A stretch of 57,954 nt of DNA from Holtermannia corniformis (lineage: Eukaryota; Basidiomycota; Tremellomycetes; Holtermanniales), in the NCBI GenBank assembly GCA_001599935.1, contig BCIJ01000009.1, positions 591,938 to 649,891 on the forward strand, read 5' to 3'. Within the stretch, counting starts at the first letter, position 1, and each line of letters opens with the position of its first letter. Shown in pieces: positions 13,809-26,536 of the stretch. The position numbers and the translations under genes are program-made. The notes under the pieces are model-generated. The model saw only the letters and a list, made by a program, of their open reading frames with translations. It was not told the DNA's origin and did not search any database.

Positions 13809-15219
13809 ATGTCGCACACCAACAAGGAGTGCAGCTCGCATCCGACGAGGTCTACTTTCGTGCTGCCGCTCAAGCCGTTGCGGCCGCCAGAGTGCACAGG
13901 ATCGACTATCAACACTCGGTCGGGACATCTCGCTGCTCAAGACACGGGCACTCGCAGTCGCAATCACTGGCGACGTCGCTACGGCCGCATGCACGAGAAG
14001 AGGCGTCGCTCTCACCGCGGCGAGGACAGAAGAGGCAGGAGGCCCAGCAGCAGTGGTTCTCGGCCAAGCTCGAGTACATATGCTCCTGTGGGTGCTGAGT
14101 GTGAGTATATACTTCGCTAACGTGTATAGGTGCACTTGTATCGTCAGGACCACTGGCGCAGTTCACCTATACCCACCCGCCGCGCGCTTCGGCGAGCAGC
14201 TTGGCACCATTGTCAGACGCGTCACAATATCCTCAGGTCGGTTGCAACGACCCTGCTTTAGCCTCGCTTATCTGAGATAGCCAGGTCGGAGCCATCCTTT
14301 GCGACTGGTCAGACACCGATCCGCCGTTTCGCGAGCTAGATGATTTCGAGTTTCAATGGGATCTACCACCTGCGCCTCGGCCGTCGGCTCTGGCAACCGC
14401 CATGCTGCACCGTACAACAAGCCGCAAAGGCAAAGAGCGCCTGGTCGACGTAATCCCAGCGTCGGTCACCCGCTCGCGAGAACCCACGGCAGAGGGCAAG
14501 GCGTTGTACCGAAAAAAGCAACGGCGAAGCTGGCGAGAGCGAATCGACGGTGACGACGGTTATGGTCGTTTCTTGGATGCCCTCCCTCTGGTAAGTCACT
14601 AACCGCCGTTGGCGCAACTGACGATAAGCCGCATACACACCCGCCCCCGTCAAGCGCCTTCAACCCGATCGCAGTGGAGCATTCCAACGTGCCCGACTAT
14701 GCGATATCCGACACTGCGCTGCATGCGATCATCTCGACGAGGCCGAATGCCAGAGTCTACTGGATCATACCCATCCACGGCCCGGTCCTGCTGCAGCCCG
14801 ACACAAAGCACAAGAGGCCCACGGCGGCAGTCTTGGTAGACAGCCCGCCAAGGCGTAGCAGATCCCGCGGGCTAGTGTGGACGCTGCATCGCGTGCTTCA
14901 GTTCTGGACTGAAATCCTGCTTGGGTCCTGCCAGCGAGCCGGTCAGTACGGTTTGATAGGCCTTGCTGTATCCGGACCGAAACCCGACCCATACCGCACG
15001 CTCGTCGGCGAGGCAGTCGAGGCAGTCGAGGCTGGCGATCATATCCGAATCTACTGCGATCTCGAGTGGGCGCTCAAAGTGCGTAAATACCTCGAGTACG
15101 TGCGGATCGACGACAAGACGCCGCCGCCAGGCCAAGCAGGCTTCACCGGCGATCGCATGTTCAAATCAGCCTATTTAGTGCTCGTTGGCGACCAAGGCGA
15201 GGTCCTAGCCGTAGCATGA
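13809..15219 (+). CDS. hypothetical protein, disordered N-terminus with a conserved-looking C-terminal domain
   Basis: Not recognised. Proposed exon ends use GTGAGT at about 14101, GTCGGT at about 14237 and GTAAGT at about 14592, all keeping frame. The N-terminal 100 residues are Arg/Ser-rich, with a basic stretch (GRMHEKRRRSHRGEDRRGRR) that may be a nuclear signal. The last exon codes an ordered segment: VEHSNVPDYAISDTALHAI, then VYWIIPIHGPVLLQPD and TLHRVLQFWTEILL. It ends with DHIRIYCDLEWALKVRKYL and SAYLVLVGDQGEVLAVA. Alternating strands and helices suggest a globular alpha/beta domain. The exact N-terminus is uncertain. Confidence 0.6.
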
Positions 15220-15403
15220 TCAAAACGTATATGCATAATGTCCGGCAGGGCGTGAAATCATAAACAGTAGCGACTCGAACGACAGTGCAGTGCAGAACCG
15301 AAAGCATGACAAAATGAAAAGGACATGCGGAGGGAGCGAGCACTCGAGCGGGCTAGGCCGATCGCTTTCGTCGCCGGGACGTGCCTCTGCTCCCTCCGAG
15401 GAG

Positions 15404-18400
15404 TCAAAGGACGGCACCGACGACGACAAACGCAGCGATGCACGCTGGGACCCAGATTGCGCCGGAGATGATGGCGGCCCATCGGTTCCGGCGCACCCAC
15501 TTGTTCGGGTGGTCTCGAGTGAGCGGAGGTAGGCGGTGGGTGCGTGGGGTAGCGGGTGTGTGGTGGATTGAGCGAGGAGCTCTGGCAGGACCCCACGGGA
15601 GGTAAGCAGTGCTGCGTTGCGCTGCGACCAAGCCAGACGGAGACAGTGACCAGCCGCCGATGAGCCAGCACCCTGAAGAGTCAGTTTGATCAGCTGGGGT
15701 GGGGAAACTTACAAGGTCCAAGAAGGAAGCCGAGGAGGAACAGCACGGTGGCGGGAAGGACCTCGAAGTTGTCGATAGTCTCGACGACCGTGCTCTGGCT
15801 CGATGCACGGCTCAGCGGTGTAGCGAATGCTGGCATATCAATGTGGTGCTTCAGAATACCCTTTGGCACGAGCTCTTGCTGCTCTGCAAACGTCGCCGAG
15901 TGTGTGGCCGACGGCGGTGGGCTGACATAGTCTGTCGGTGACGCTGGAAGCGACGTAGAGCTGCGTGGGTCGATCAACCCCAGAGGTAGATGGCGGTTGC
16001 GCAGCTTGACCTTTGGCAGCGTCGAAGCGTTGAAAGCCGAGTAGAAATCAGGCTTGGACGCCGCGGCGAGACCGACGACCGACGAACTCGGTACGGCCAA
16101 GCGTTGGACCTGCACCTCCTGTTCAAAGCTCGGCTTGCTGCGCTTGCGCCCGAGCGGCGGCGGACTCATCTTTGGCACGCGCTCATCCCTCGTCAGTGCG
16201 AGCTGGCCAGCCATAGCTCGCTCCCGGTCTGTATCCTGCCAGTTCACAGTGTCTGGCAAGAGGATGCGAGGGGAAGCCGCCCGGGTCGGCGCGAGAGGCG
16301 AGTAAGAGTGGGCGCCAGCGAAATGGACGGCGAACTGGCCCGGGCTCGGGATCGCTGGCGGGCTGAACGTCGAGCGCATCGACGTGGCCGAGCGCTGGGG
16401 AAGCAACTGGGATCGAAACTCGGGTGTCAATGGGGATGAGGAGCTGGCCGACGAAGGCGAGTAGGGCATTATGTGGGGCATCGGGGGTGGCGTCAGACTC
16501 GCCGGTGATTGCTCGGGGTTGCTGACATGTCGCACAGCGGGGGAGAGGTTGGCCACGACTTCGGGTAGGCTCGATCGGCGCTTTCGCAACGGGTCGTCGG
16601 CAAAGGACTTCCAGCCCTTCAACCTCTTCTTGCGGGTCGCCGGTGGTGTCTCTTCCGCCTGACCAGCGCGTCCATCCCCAAAACCCCTCTCGAGCTCGTC
16701 CTCAGAGGTGTCTTTGGTACCGCGCAGCCAACCGCGCACGCCGTCTGTCCATCCGTGCTGTCGCGCAGTGCGGCCGGGTGAAGCGCCGTCGGTGCCGTCG
16801 TGCACCGTCGTGCCGGGTGGTGCCGGTGCGATCGGCGATCTTGGCGGGGTGTCGAGTACGGGGGAAGCTAGCAGAGGCTTGGCGGCCTGGGCGATCACCT
16901 CGCTCGACGCGATCGCAGCGGTAAAGCTCGAGCTGGTGGAGATGCCGAGCCCGAGCCCGTCTTGCTTCTCCCCGTCCCAGAACAGTCGGCGTCCCATGTC
17001 GGTGCTCGTCATCTCGCGCCACGTCTCTTGGCTCCCAGGCGAGGACGCAGGCTCGTCCTGCTCCTCGACCGGGATCGCTGCGAGGCCGGGCACATGCGAA
17101 GCCTCGCTCGCGCTGGAGAAGAGAGAGATGCGGATCCCATGGCTATCCGTCTGGTCGTCCAGCCGGCGCACTCGCCGCAGCGTTTTCGCATTCGACCCTG
17201 CAGACGATGCCATGGTCCACTGGCGCATCGGGCTCGGGCCATCGACAGAGAACGGAACCGACGCCGAGCTCGCCTCGGAGACCTTTGGATCCCGCAAAGG
17301 GCCACGCGGGTGGTCTTGCGGCAGCTCATCGGTCAGTGCTGCGTCGTGCTGGTCACGCAGATTGGCCGCCGCCGTCGCTAGCAGCTCCCGTCCTCGCGCG
17401 ATCCCGCCAGACGTCGCGATCGACGAGTTGGAACTGCGGTACGTCTCGAGCGTGGCGACGCTGTCGCGGGCTTTTTCCCGGCGGACCTGAGAATACCGCT
17501 TGCGTGCGCCTCCCAGTTGGTAGCTGCCAGATGAGCGCTCACGCTGGTGCGAGTACGGCCGGATGCCGAGTCCCAACCCCAAATCGTCCGATTCGCGGTA
17601 AAGCCCCTTGATGTTGTTGTCCTCCCAGTTGCGACCATCGCCGTTGGTCGCGCTGACGCCCCCGAGCCTGCGCGACGTCCGCGCAATGGCAATCGCGCGT
17701 TTGCGCATCATGTCTTGCTCTTCTTCTGAATTCGCCGGCGCCGGGTGCATGTAGCGCGCCGCAAACCGCAATTCACTCGACTCGCCGCTAAAGTCGGAAC
17801 AGCCGCCGCGAGAGGTTTCGTGTCCTGACGACGTCGAGACGCCAGACGAGCGTGATCGTGGCGGTGTCAGAGAGATGAGCGAGAGAGGCCGCCTTGACGC
17901 TCGTGGCGTCCGATGCAAGTCTTCGGCGTGGGAGAATCGCTGAATATGCGGTGGCGCAGACGAGCTGCCTGCACTCGAGCGCGAGCTCTCGCCGAGTTGA
18001 AAGCCGTCGCTACCGCGTGAGCCCACGAGTGACAGCGGTCGGCGGTGGCCCGGTTTCCCAGCTGAAGGAACAACCCCCGTCAAGCTCTGACGCTTCTCGC
18101 GGCCTTCCCGCCTGAGCCGCTCGATCCGCGTACGCTCAGTTTCGTCATCCGCTCGGATCGAGGCCTCGTGGAGGTGGCCAAAGTCGCGGCTGTGTCGGTT
18201 CAAGAACCTCTCCTTTTCAAACACCACCCTGGGGTCGAGCGGGGCCGCTCCGGGAGGTAAGGGCGGTAAAGGCCCAGTCGGCGGGCCAGTCAACGACGGT
18301 GTCGACTTGGAGTTGCGCATAGGTGTTTGCGCCTTTTTGGTCGGCGAAGGCGATGGCAGCGTTTGTGACGCCCGCTTGGCGGTCAGGGTCGACCGCCGTT

Positions 18401-18497
18401 TGCCAGCTTTGCGAGGTGAAGGGGTCGACGGGACGTTTTCCACCGACCGTTTCTCACTCAGCGGTGGCCGGTCGGCCTTGTAGGGGATGGACGCCAT
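15404..18497 (-). CDS. large Ser/Pro-rich disordered protein with C-terminal two-helix membrane module
   Basis: Two exons, 15713-18497 and 15404-15672, joined by a 40-nt GT-AG intron. The protein starts MASIPYKADRPPLSEKRS and is mostly disordered, with many Ser-Pro and basic motifs that would suit kinase targeting. The C-terminus is ordered: TIDNFEVLPATVLFLLGFLL forms a first hydrophobic segment reaching WCWLIGGW across the intron. A basic loop then has RDHPNKWVRRNRWA, and a final segment is AAIISGAIWVPACIAAF. This resembles a tail-anchored or hairpin membrane protein whose long N-terminus faces the cytosol (inference). I know no function for it. About 1,020 aa in total. Confidence 0.75.
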
Positions 18498-19073
18498 CTG
18501 ATGTCAGCCCGATCGAGTGCACCGCACTTACAGTTACGGCTCCGTTTCTCTCCTAGCTCGTGCACAGACGCGGTGTTGGTGCAGAATCTATCATCCGAGT
18601 CGTTGTCAGTCCCACCGTCCTGACCGATTTTGGGACATGACCCACCGGTGCCAGCCCCGTCTCAAGATGGTAATGAACGTGGATGACCGAGGATAGGTCG
18701 ATTGTAAATGTCACTGCAGAGGTCGGTGCGTCGACAAGAACCGGGCGTCACGGGGCCGTGTCCTGGCGAGTTGCCGCTTGACGACAGGCGTCGACTGCGC
18801 CGCTTGCGACAGAGCTGGCTTGGTTGAGGATGCTGGTGGTGATGACGGGTGCGATGGCTGCTGCGGTTGTTTACACTGCTGAACGGTGAAATGTAGATGC
18901 ACCACCGCGTTAAGAGGACGCGACTGACTTTGAGTTTCAAGGCCAGACGCCGATCCCACGCGGTTGTTGGCCTCGCCCGCGATCGATCGCTGACAGCGGT
19001 GCTCTCAGAGGACGATCACAACGCTATACATGTCCATCTTGCGCAACAGCGCTCGTATCCATACAGAAACCCA
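18498..19073. other. gene-poor stretch, no supported gene
   Basis: Upstream of the large minus-strand gene. Short ORFs on both strands look like random, Ser/Arg/Pro-rich translations. Confidence 0.4.
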
Positions 19074-19195
19074 TCTCTTCAACGAGGAATACCTAGTAAG
19101 CGCGAGTCGTCAGCTCGCGTGGATTACGTGCCCTTTGTACACACCGCCCGTCGCCACTACCGTTTGAATGGCTTGGTGAGATCTCCGGATTGGCG
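19074..19195 (+). pseudogene. relic of nuclear 18S rRNA 3' region
   Basis: About 120 bp closely match the universally conserved 3' part of eukaryotic 18S rRNA. Recognisable words are CTTCAACGAGGAAT, CCTAGTAAGCGCGAGTC, CCCTTTGTACACACCGCCC and TTGAATGGCTT. Compared with my knowledge of the conserved sequence there is a 4-nt loss after GATTACGT and several substitutions in otherwise invariant positions. The flanks do not continue as rRNA. It is a fragment, not a functional gene. Confidence 0.8.
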
Positions 19196-19485
19196 CTTGA
19201 CAAGACCGCCGCATCTCCCAGCGGAGGTCACGACGTCCTTGGGTACTTGAGCACAATCTAGTCACCAATATATCGCGGCTTGCTGCCACGCTGAGCAGCA
19301 TCAGCAAGCACGCCGGCTGTCGTGCATCAATATGTGACACCGACTCACCTGATCAGCGCATCCACTTCCGAGCGTGCTCTTCCTTAACCAGCCGATCTTG
19401 TCGCGCCAGTCATGGAGCCTCCTGCTCGTGAACTTGCCGATACAAGTTAGCGCCGGCGCAACTGTATTTGGCTTGCAGACGAGCC

Positions 19486-19909
19486 ATGGATCAGGGCCAA
19501 GGATCCCGTGGTCACGCCATACAGAAGCTAATCGATTATGTTGGAGATGAGCGCTTCCGTGAGTCTAAACGATGCGCTTTGGCCGTTGGGGCAAGGATAG
19601 CATTGAGTGTCTCGCCACACTCGGTCGGGTCGTCGACTATCGGCCTGACGGCTTCCTTGCCACACAGCGACAGTAGCTCCGTGACGTCCGCCGCACGCGT
19701 TTCAGCATACAATTGTGCCTCTGTGGTGAGTGACTACAATGCTTTGAGAAAGGCTTTTGCGACACTGTCAATCGAGTTGATAGGGGGATGGAGGCAGAGA
19801 ACAACCGCAAGCCATCGCAGCGCTCTTGGGTGAACAGTTGGAAAAGACCGAATTTCTGAATTTCGAGGTTCGGAGCACCCATACCGAGATCGTCACGTTA
19901 ACAAAGTGA
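19486..19909 (+). pseudogene. possible decayed protein-coding gene, unrecognised
   Basis: Protein-like stretches appear in shifting frames in the same direction. Frame 1 gives GHAIQKLIDYVGDERFRES. The next frame gives LNDALWPLG, the third SIECLATLGRVVDYRPDGFL, then frame 1 again gives SDYNALRKAFATLSIE, and a last piece is LLGEQLEKTEFLNFEV up to a TGA at 19907. This pattern suits an old gene with indels. A living gene with one 42-nt intron is an alternative reading. No family recognised. Confidence 0.3.
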
Positions 19910-20433
19910 GGTACTTGTCACGGTCGAGAGCCGTCGATACGGGTGTCAGTGCAGGGGACTAACATGAACGTTGTGTGTTACATCATAATGCGTGACAAAC
20001 ATGTTGCGCCACAGGACGTCTCGTCATGCCTAGAATAGACGCAGAGTGATGTACAGATGATTGGATCAGATAATATCATTGACCATGCCTTGCCCTGCTT
20101 AGATGATCGTCCCTGGTAGAGGTCGTAGCTCGAGTGTTTCCGCGCCGTGTTCTTACGCCAAAACCGACTCCGTCCGGCACGCGCTTCTCATGTGCCGACA
20201 GTGTGAAAGCACACTCAGATGAGTACCTCTCAATCCAGGTAGCAAAAGGTGATACAGGCGGGTTGAAACTGGCCGCTCTGAAGCTCCGACACGATAATGA
20301 AAACGCGACCGTCCCACAGATCACACAACACTTGCGCAATGAAAGTGCAATGACATCTCCGGAATGTAAAGTAAGACGAAGCGCCTAACGGCTGAATCTA
20401 ACCCGCGATCGGCGACTGAATGCCTAATTCGTT
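19910..20433. other. 3' flank of the ABC transporter, no gene seen
   Basis: Short ORFs only. Nothing recognisable on either strand. Confidence 0.4.
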
Positions 20434-23400
20434 CATCGCTTGCTCCAGCGCAGGAAGCGAGCAGCGGCAAGGAGGACGAAAATATTGAAGAAAATGTACG
20501 CAACCTGCGGTTTGGTCAGCATCGACCTGCAAATCAAGTAGTCCCCGCGACTCGTCGACGCAGATGGAAGGTGAAAAGCAACGACACTCACGAAAATACC
20601 AAAGTCGCGCCACCTGTTGGAGTACTCGAACTCGAGACTGGACGTAGATCAGCGACCCTTCCTGGTCCGTCCGACCCTACGGTCGACTCACGGTGGGAAA
20701 AAGGACTGTCCGACTCGGTACTGGCAGAACTGGCAGTCACCCGTGCTCTCGGGGTTGTTGAGGTAACCACCGACAAGCTGGGCATATTCGCCAGCCCATT
20801 GCGCGCAAGTCTGGCCGGCGGGTGCTGGGAAAATGCTGTACTCATCGTCACGGCAGACGACTTCGACGTCTTGCAGTTGGTTGGTGACCAGACCGCCGAT
20901 AAGACGAGTGAAAGGGTCCAGTGGCAGCATCCAGGTCTTCCAGAAGTGAATCTGCAGCGCATCAGTACTAATCGAATCACGTTCACCTCGTGGCACACAC
21001 CATCGACCTGTGCAAGACGTCAGTGGCAGATTCAAATCAACTTTAAGCGCCTAGAACTTACGCTGCAGGCACAGTGACGCCGCAGAACAGACTCAAGATG
21101 ACTAACATGAACGGGTTACTGTTGGACGTCAGCGTTGCAAGACGAATGTGGCAGATTTGGGGTTGAGGAGCGAAATACGTACAAGAGCGCGGCGATCATG
21201 ATCGACGGCGACAACGCTGCGATAGCCTGTCCGAGCGAGACGGCATATATCTCGGTAACCAGGATCATCAACCAACTATCAATGAGTCAGTTCGGCAGCC
21301 ATCTGAGAATGTAGAGCTCTACAACGTACTGGTAAATGCTCTTACTGGAAGAAACATTGACGAAAACCATCTGCGATGATATCAGCATACGGTAGACGAT
21401 CACCCAACCAACGCACGAAGTTGATGAGCAAGAAGTAGACTGTCGCATTGAGGACAGAGTACGGCATCTCGGCAAGGAGCTGACACAAAGCGAAAACAGT
21501 CGAGCTGTACATTTTCGACGACTCTTCTCGCTCGAAAGTCATCCGCTGCGCCCCCATCGTTAGTCTTCACCAAACGCAGCAGCACAAGAGACACGTACAG
21601 AGAGCACGTATTGCGGTTCAATCTCCATGCGTCAGCAATAAAATGGCATCGAGAGAGCAGACCGACCTGTCAAGGTTCGTCAGCTCCGCGTCAACGTGTA
21701 GGTTGAGGGACAGCTCACCTGAGCAAGCACAAGCGCAGGCAGAACGGTTGCGAAGAACAAGGTAAAGACACGATACTGCAGGGACTTCAGAGAGTTGTCC
21801 AGTTGCAGGAAGGTCAAGCCGACGACCATGGCGATGGCCTGCAGGGGTCAGATGCCACAAAATGAAAAGCCACGTGACCTACGATGTGCGAGAACAAGCG
21901 TGTGTATTGGTAGTCTGCATTGCGCCAGAGAGCAACATTTGCTACGACGAATGAGCAACGCGAAGAGAAGAGCTGGGACATACTGCGGCCAAGGATAGTC
22001 TTGAATTGGAAAAGAGTCGATGTGGCGTATTCGCGCTTGGGTCCTTCGTCACTTTCATCCACGGCCGCGCTTGTCAACTTGAGCTCTTGAATTTCTCTCT
22101 TGACCTCCTCGAACTCTGCAGAGTTCCGCCACTTCTCTCCCCAGTCACCACCGCCCATACGGCGACGGCTACCAGCGCCGATAGCTTCCAGCATCCATTC
22201 GGCTCTGCACCCAATTAATGGCACGTAGCAATGCGTCGCTTGACTTACGGGTTGGCACTCGCAGGCACGGGGGCTCCGTTGCGCTCCAAATAAGCGGAAA
22301 GAACGTGCGAATCTTTGCCGATGGGACCGAAGTAGACACATTCGCCGCCACCTGGACGACATCAGGTCATTTCTGTTTAATCTGTGACACTGACGTTGAA
22401 GTAACAGCAGCCGATCGAAAGTCTGGAAGATAAGCGCGTTCGGTTGATGGATCGTGCAGAGAATTGATACGCCAGCACCCGCGAGCTTCTTGAGGAAGCG
22501 GGTGATACTGAAAGCACTTGATGAGTCCAGACCCGAAGTCGGTTCGTCGAGGAAGAGCAGCAGATCTGGTTTAGCAGCGAGCTCGACACCGATGGTAACG
22601 AGTTTGCGGTCAGAAACAGAGAGACCATAGCCAGCTAGAGGTAGGTGAGCTACTGCTTGCTCCACTACAGCCCTGGTACTCACGGAAACCGATCATGCCA
22701 TCAGCAAGATCCTGGAGCTCAAGGAGCTCGATGATATCCTCGACATAAGCATCCTTGCTCTCCTTTGACACATGGGCAGGTTGGCGCAGGTAGGCAGAAT
22801 AGCGGAAAGCCTGTCGTACGTCAATAAAAAGGCTGTGGTTGATGCATGAATCGCACCTCGCGAATGGTTGTGGTCCATTCATGGCGATCTGTAGCGTTCA
22901 GGACATGGCCGTGTAGTTTTCAACCCACTCACCCATCTGCTCGGCGTACGCAGTCGAACGTTGGAAGTCAACGCCAACGGGCCGACCATTGATCAAGACA
23001 TCTCCAGTGATCACACCAGTGTTTTTGCGTCCGGCAAGCACGTCAAGCAAGGTCGTCTTGCCTGCGCCCGAAGCACCCATAAGAGCAGTGAGAGTACCGG
23101 GCTTGACGTAACCGAACACGTCAGATAGCAGGCGTCGCTCACCGCCTGGGACTGGCACAGTGTAATTCAGGTTTTCCCAGGTGAATGGTTTAGCAGATGT
23201 AGCCATCTCACTCAGGTCGGCCTCGAGCTTGCCAGCCTTGAACGCAACCTTGCGGTCTTGCAGGCGCTCGTTACGCTCCTTGGTGTCCTTATCTTCCTTC
23301 TTGAATACGACGATCGCCTGTATAGAGTCAATGACTGCGAACGCGAGCCCGACAATTGGACGATCACTAACCAAGGCGTTGGCGCCCTTCTGAAGATACT

Positions 23401-26400
23401 CCATCTAAACAAGTCAGGTATGATCAAATAAACCTCGGTGTCTCACTTACCGCCAGGACTTGCATGATCAAGAACGCAATGAAGAACCCGCACAGTACTC
23501 CAAAGCTCCTCCAAATATGCGCGTGCTTGTATCCGAAAGCCGCTTCCATGTATGCCGTTCCGCTGACGGTGTTTTGTCCAACACCCGATCCGGGAAGAGA
23601 GCACAGCTGATTCGGGCCAACGTTGTCACTAGACGTCAATCAGTGTCGGATTGTACAACCGTGTCGCTGTGGCTCAAGCCAATGAAGCGGGTGTGACCCG
23701 GATCGTGGTGGATGCCACGCAAAGGCTAGCCGAGGGAATGAGGATCGAAGACTCACGGGTATTGGGTGAGCGATCCAATGTTGTGTGGAATGGTGTAATC
23801 CGCATTGCAAGCAAGCTTACCAATGTAAGCAAGACGTCATGAGCTGTGATACACTCACTTCAATGCGGCTGAACTCATTCGCGAAGATCGCTTCGTATGC
23901 GTATGAAAGCGGGTTGATATAAAAGACCCAAAACAACCAGCGCTTCATAGAGAAAGTGGGGATCATATAGCCTTCGGAAAGCGTCAGCGAAGCATACAGG
24001 ACGATCGAAAGGAGATCACACACCGCAGTAGGTCACCATCGCCGAGATCTTGGGCAATCAGCTATAGAACCTGAAACGCTGCGACCGAAGCTCACCAAGA
24101 CCGAGGCAAGGCGTGCTGCGACATCGTAAGACGTCGTAGAGGTACCAAGTACGCGGAAGAAGGCGCTCATGACCTGGAAGCCGAGCAAGACGAAGAGGTA
24201 GGCGCTAACGTAATTGTTAGCCGTTGCCACATAGGCACGAAGCCACGTGGTAACTGGACCACGTGCCGCGATGTACCCGCAAAGCTCACATGAAGAAAGC
24301 GCCCGCCGTGTAGACCAAGCCCGACATGAAGTAGAGGATCAGAATGAACACCTGCAAGTTCATCAGTATAGTGAACCTACTTGATCTCGACAACCTACAA
24401 AGATGTTGACGGCGTTGAACGGAAAGTCGGCAATCGTCTGCGCAAGAGCGAGGGCTCCGGGTCTAAACATCAAGTAGTTCGTCGCTTGCTTGAGACTGGT
24501 CGCGCGGCCCATCATCTGAGCGGGGAGTTCCGAGAACGAGGTAAGAGCGTTGAAGAGAAGACCGATGAAGAGGACACCGCCACGAGTAAAGGCACCACTC
24601 GCGTTGAGAGGCAGTTGGTAGAACAAACTACCACAGATCAACGCAATAACGGTTGACGTGCCGAGCGAGGTGTAAAGTTGAAACTTGTCCTGGAACTTGA
24701 GTTGGAACTGACGGGTGACAAGCGATCGGATCTGGGTGAGGAACGAGACGGTGTAGGGCGACTTCTTGCCCACACCCTTGCGCTTCGAGTCGCGCACAGC
24801 TTGACGGAACTCGGTTTGGATCGCGTTGCTCTCGGTCATCTCGCGCGAGTATGCCAGGCGCTCCTCAGTCTGCCGGCGGCAAACGTCCGAGTTGCGATAG
24901 GCCTCCTCGAGCGCCTCGGGGGTCGAGGGCACGTTGGTCTCGTCGCGACCGTCGGCGAATTGACGCTCGTTGGCATCAGTGCAACCAGAGAGGTAGTCGG
25001 CGGTAGTCTGACGGGGAAGATCACGGTAACCGAGGCCGACAAAGTACGAGCGGGCCTCGTTGGCAGGGCCAAAGTAGAGGCAGCGGCCCTCGGACAGAAG
25101 CATAATCTTGTCAAACTGGTCTGAAATCTGGTTACCCGCCTGGTACAGCGACGAAAACGTGGTCATCCGGGTGATCTATTTCGGTGAGTCATGTCGTTAC
25201 GATGTGATTCCAACTCACATCAGTGAGGATGCGGACAGAACGGGCCCAATCGGCGCCTGATGAGGCGTCGAGACCTGCGGGGTCAGTCATGTACGGAAAA
25301 ATCCAAATTTACTCACCCCGAGTGGCATTGTCCCAGGCGCAGACGGCGGCACGAGTCGAGAACATTTCTGCGATGGAAACACGCTACATTTTGTCAGTCT
25401 GATTTCATTGGCGAAACAAACATCTCACCTTGCGCTCACCGCCGGAAACACCGCGAACGAATTCATTTCCGACCAAAGTGTTTTCGGTGTGTTTGATGTT
25501 GAGCATCGAAAGCAAGAGGTGCAAAACGTCGTTCTGGAACTGGGCCTTGGAAACACCGTCGGGGAGGTTGGCCGGGGTCTTTGTAGAGAGGGCGAAACGG
25601 ATAGTTTGCGAGACAGTCAAGGTCGGAAGGTGAACGTCGTCTTCCTGGTTGTAGACGGTTTCACCCGCGTAGAGCCTTTTCATTTCCTTCCATCCGACGC
25701 CCGCGTATTCCACGTTTCCGTTGACAGACAAGTACGAATCACGCTGGTTGGTGATGGCCTTGAGGAAAGTCGAGCAGCCCGAGTTGGGCCGTCCGAGAAC
25801 CAAACACATTTCTCCGGGGCGCAAGACACCCGACTGCCTGTGCAGAATCGTACGCGGCTTGGAGGCAAACGGCTTGACGCCAAAGATGCCGAGGATGATA
25901 AGGAACGGGGACATGATTTGCTCAATGATGGCGTTGACAAAAGTACGAATGTTGATTTTCATCCCACCGGCGCCAATGACCTATACCGTCAGTTGTAAAT
26001 TCGTACAGTCGACTACGTACCTCGAGATCGTCCCAGATGACACCGACTTCCTTGTGCTTGATACCGGCTTCGTCCTCGCGCTCACGGGAAGCGCGAATGT
26101 TTTCCAAAAGGTTGAATTCAACCTTGTCATCTTCGTCGGCCTTTTCGCCGTGGGCCGATGCGACCTCGGTGCGGCGCGAAAAGCGACGCGAAAGAGCACT
26201 CTGGTTGGTCTGAGTGCGCCCGAGCCTGGTACTCATGTTCGAGTACTTGCGCTCGAGCATTGCATACTCTGCTTCGGCACGACGGACGTGCACATGGTGA
26301 TCGCCACCGAGTTCGCCCACGTCGTCCCTCGACGAAAGCGAGTCGGTCTCGTCACTCGATTTGCCTGGCGTCTTTTCGCCAAGCTTGTGTTTCTCATCCC

Positions 26401-26536
26401 CAGAGTTATCGGACGATGACGGGGCCAGGGTTGCGTTCTCGCTGCGTGCGCCGTGAGCAGTGGGCGCACTGTGAGCTGCCGTCGTTGCGGGCGGCGCCGT
26501 CCCGATCGGCGAACCAAGAGCCAATGGGTCGGACAT
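20434..26536 (-). CDS. PDR-type (ABCG) full-size ABC transporter
   Basis: Plasma-membrane drug/xenobiotic exporter of the fungal pleiotropic drug resistance family, layout (NBD-TMD)x2. The N-terminus [12 protein letters not shown] is Ser/Thr-rich. NBD1 has the family's atypical Walker [13 protein letters not shown] (about 25800-25755; Cys instead of Lys) and signature VSGGERKRVSIAE. NBD2 has the canonical Walker [13 protein letters not shown] (about 23080-23040), Walker [19 protein letters not shown] and H-loop IHQPNA. TMD1 is near [17 protein letters not shown]. The end of TMD2 reads NRWRDFGIF, then [19 protein letters not shown], with TGA at 20434. More than 20 short introns. The divergent NBD2 signature ([12 protein letters not shown]) is normal for the family. 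Substrates cannot be read from the sequence. Confidence 0.93.

Noticed and set aside
25754..25800. Degenerate NBD1 Walker A of the ABC transporter as a defect
   Set aside because: Cys in place of Lys ([12 protein letters not shown]) is the normal state of NBD1 in PDR transporters.
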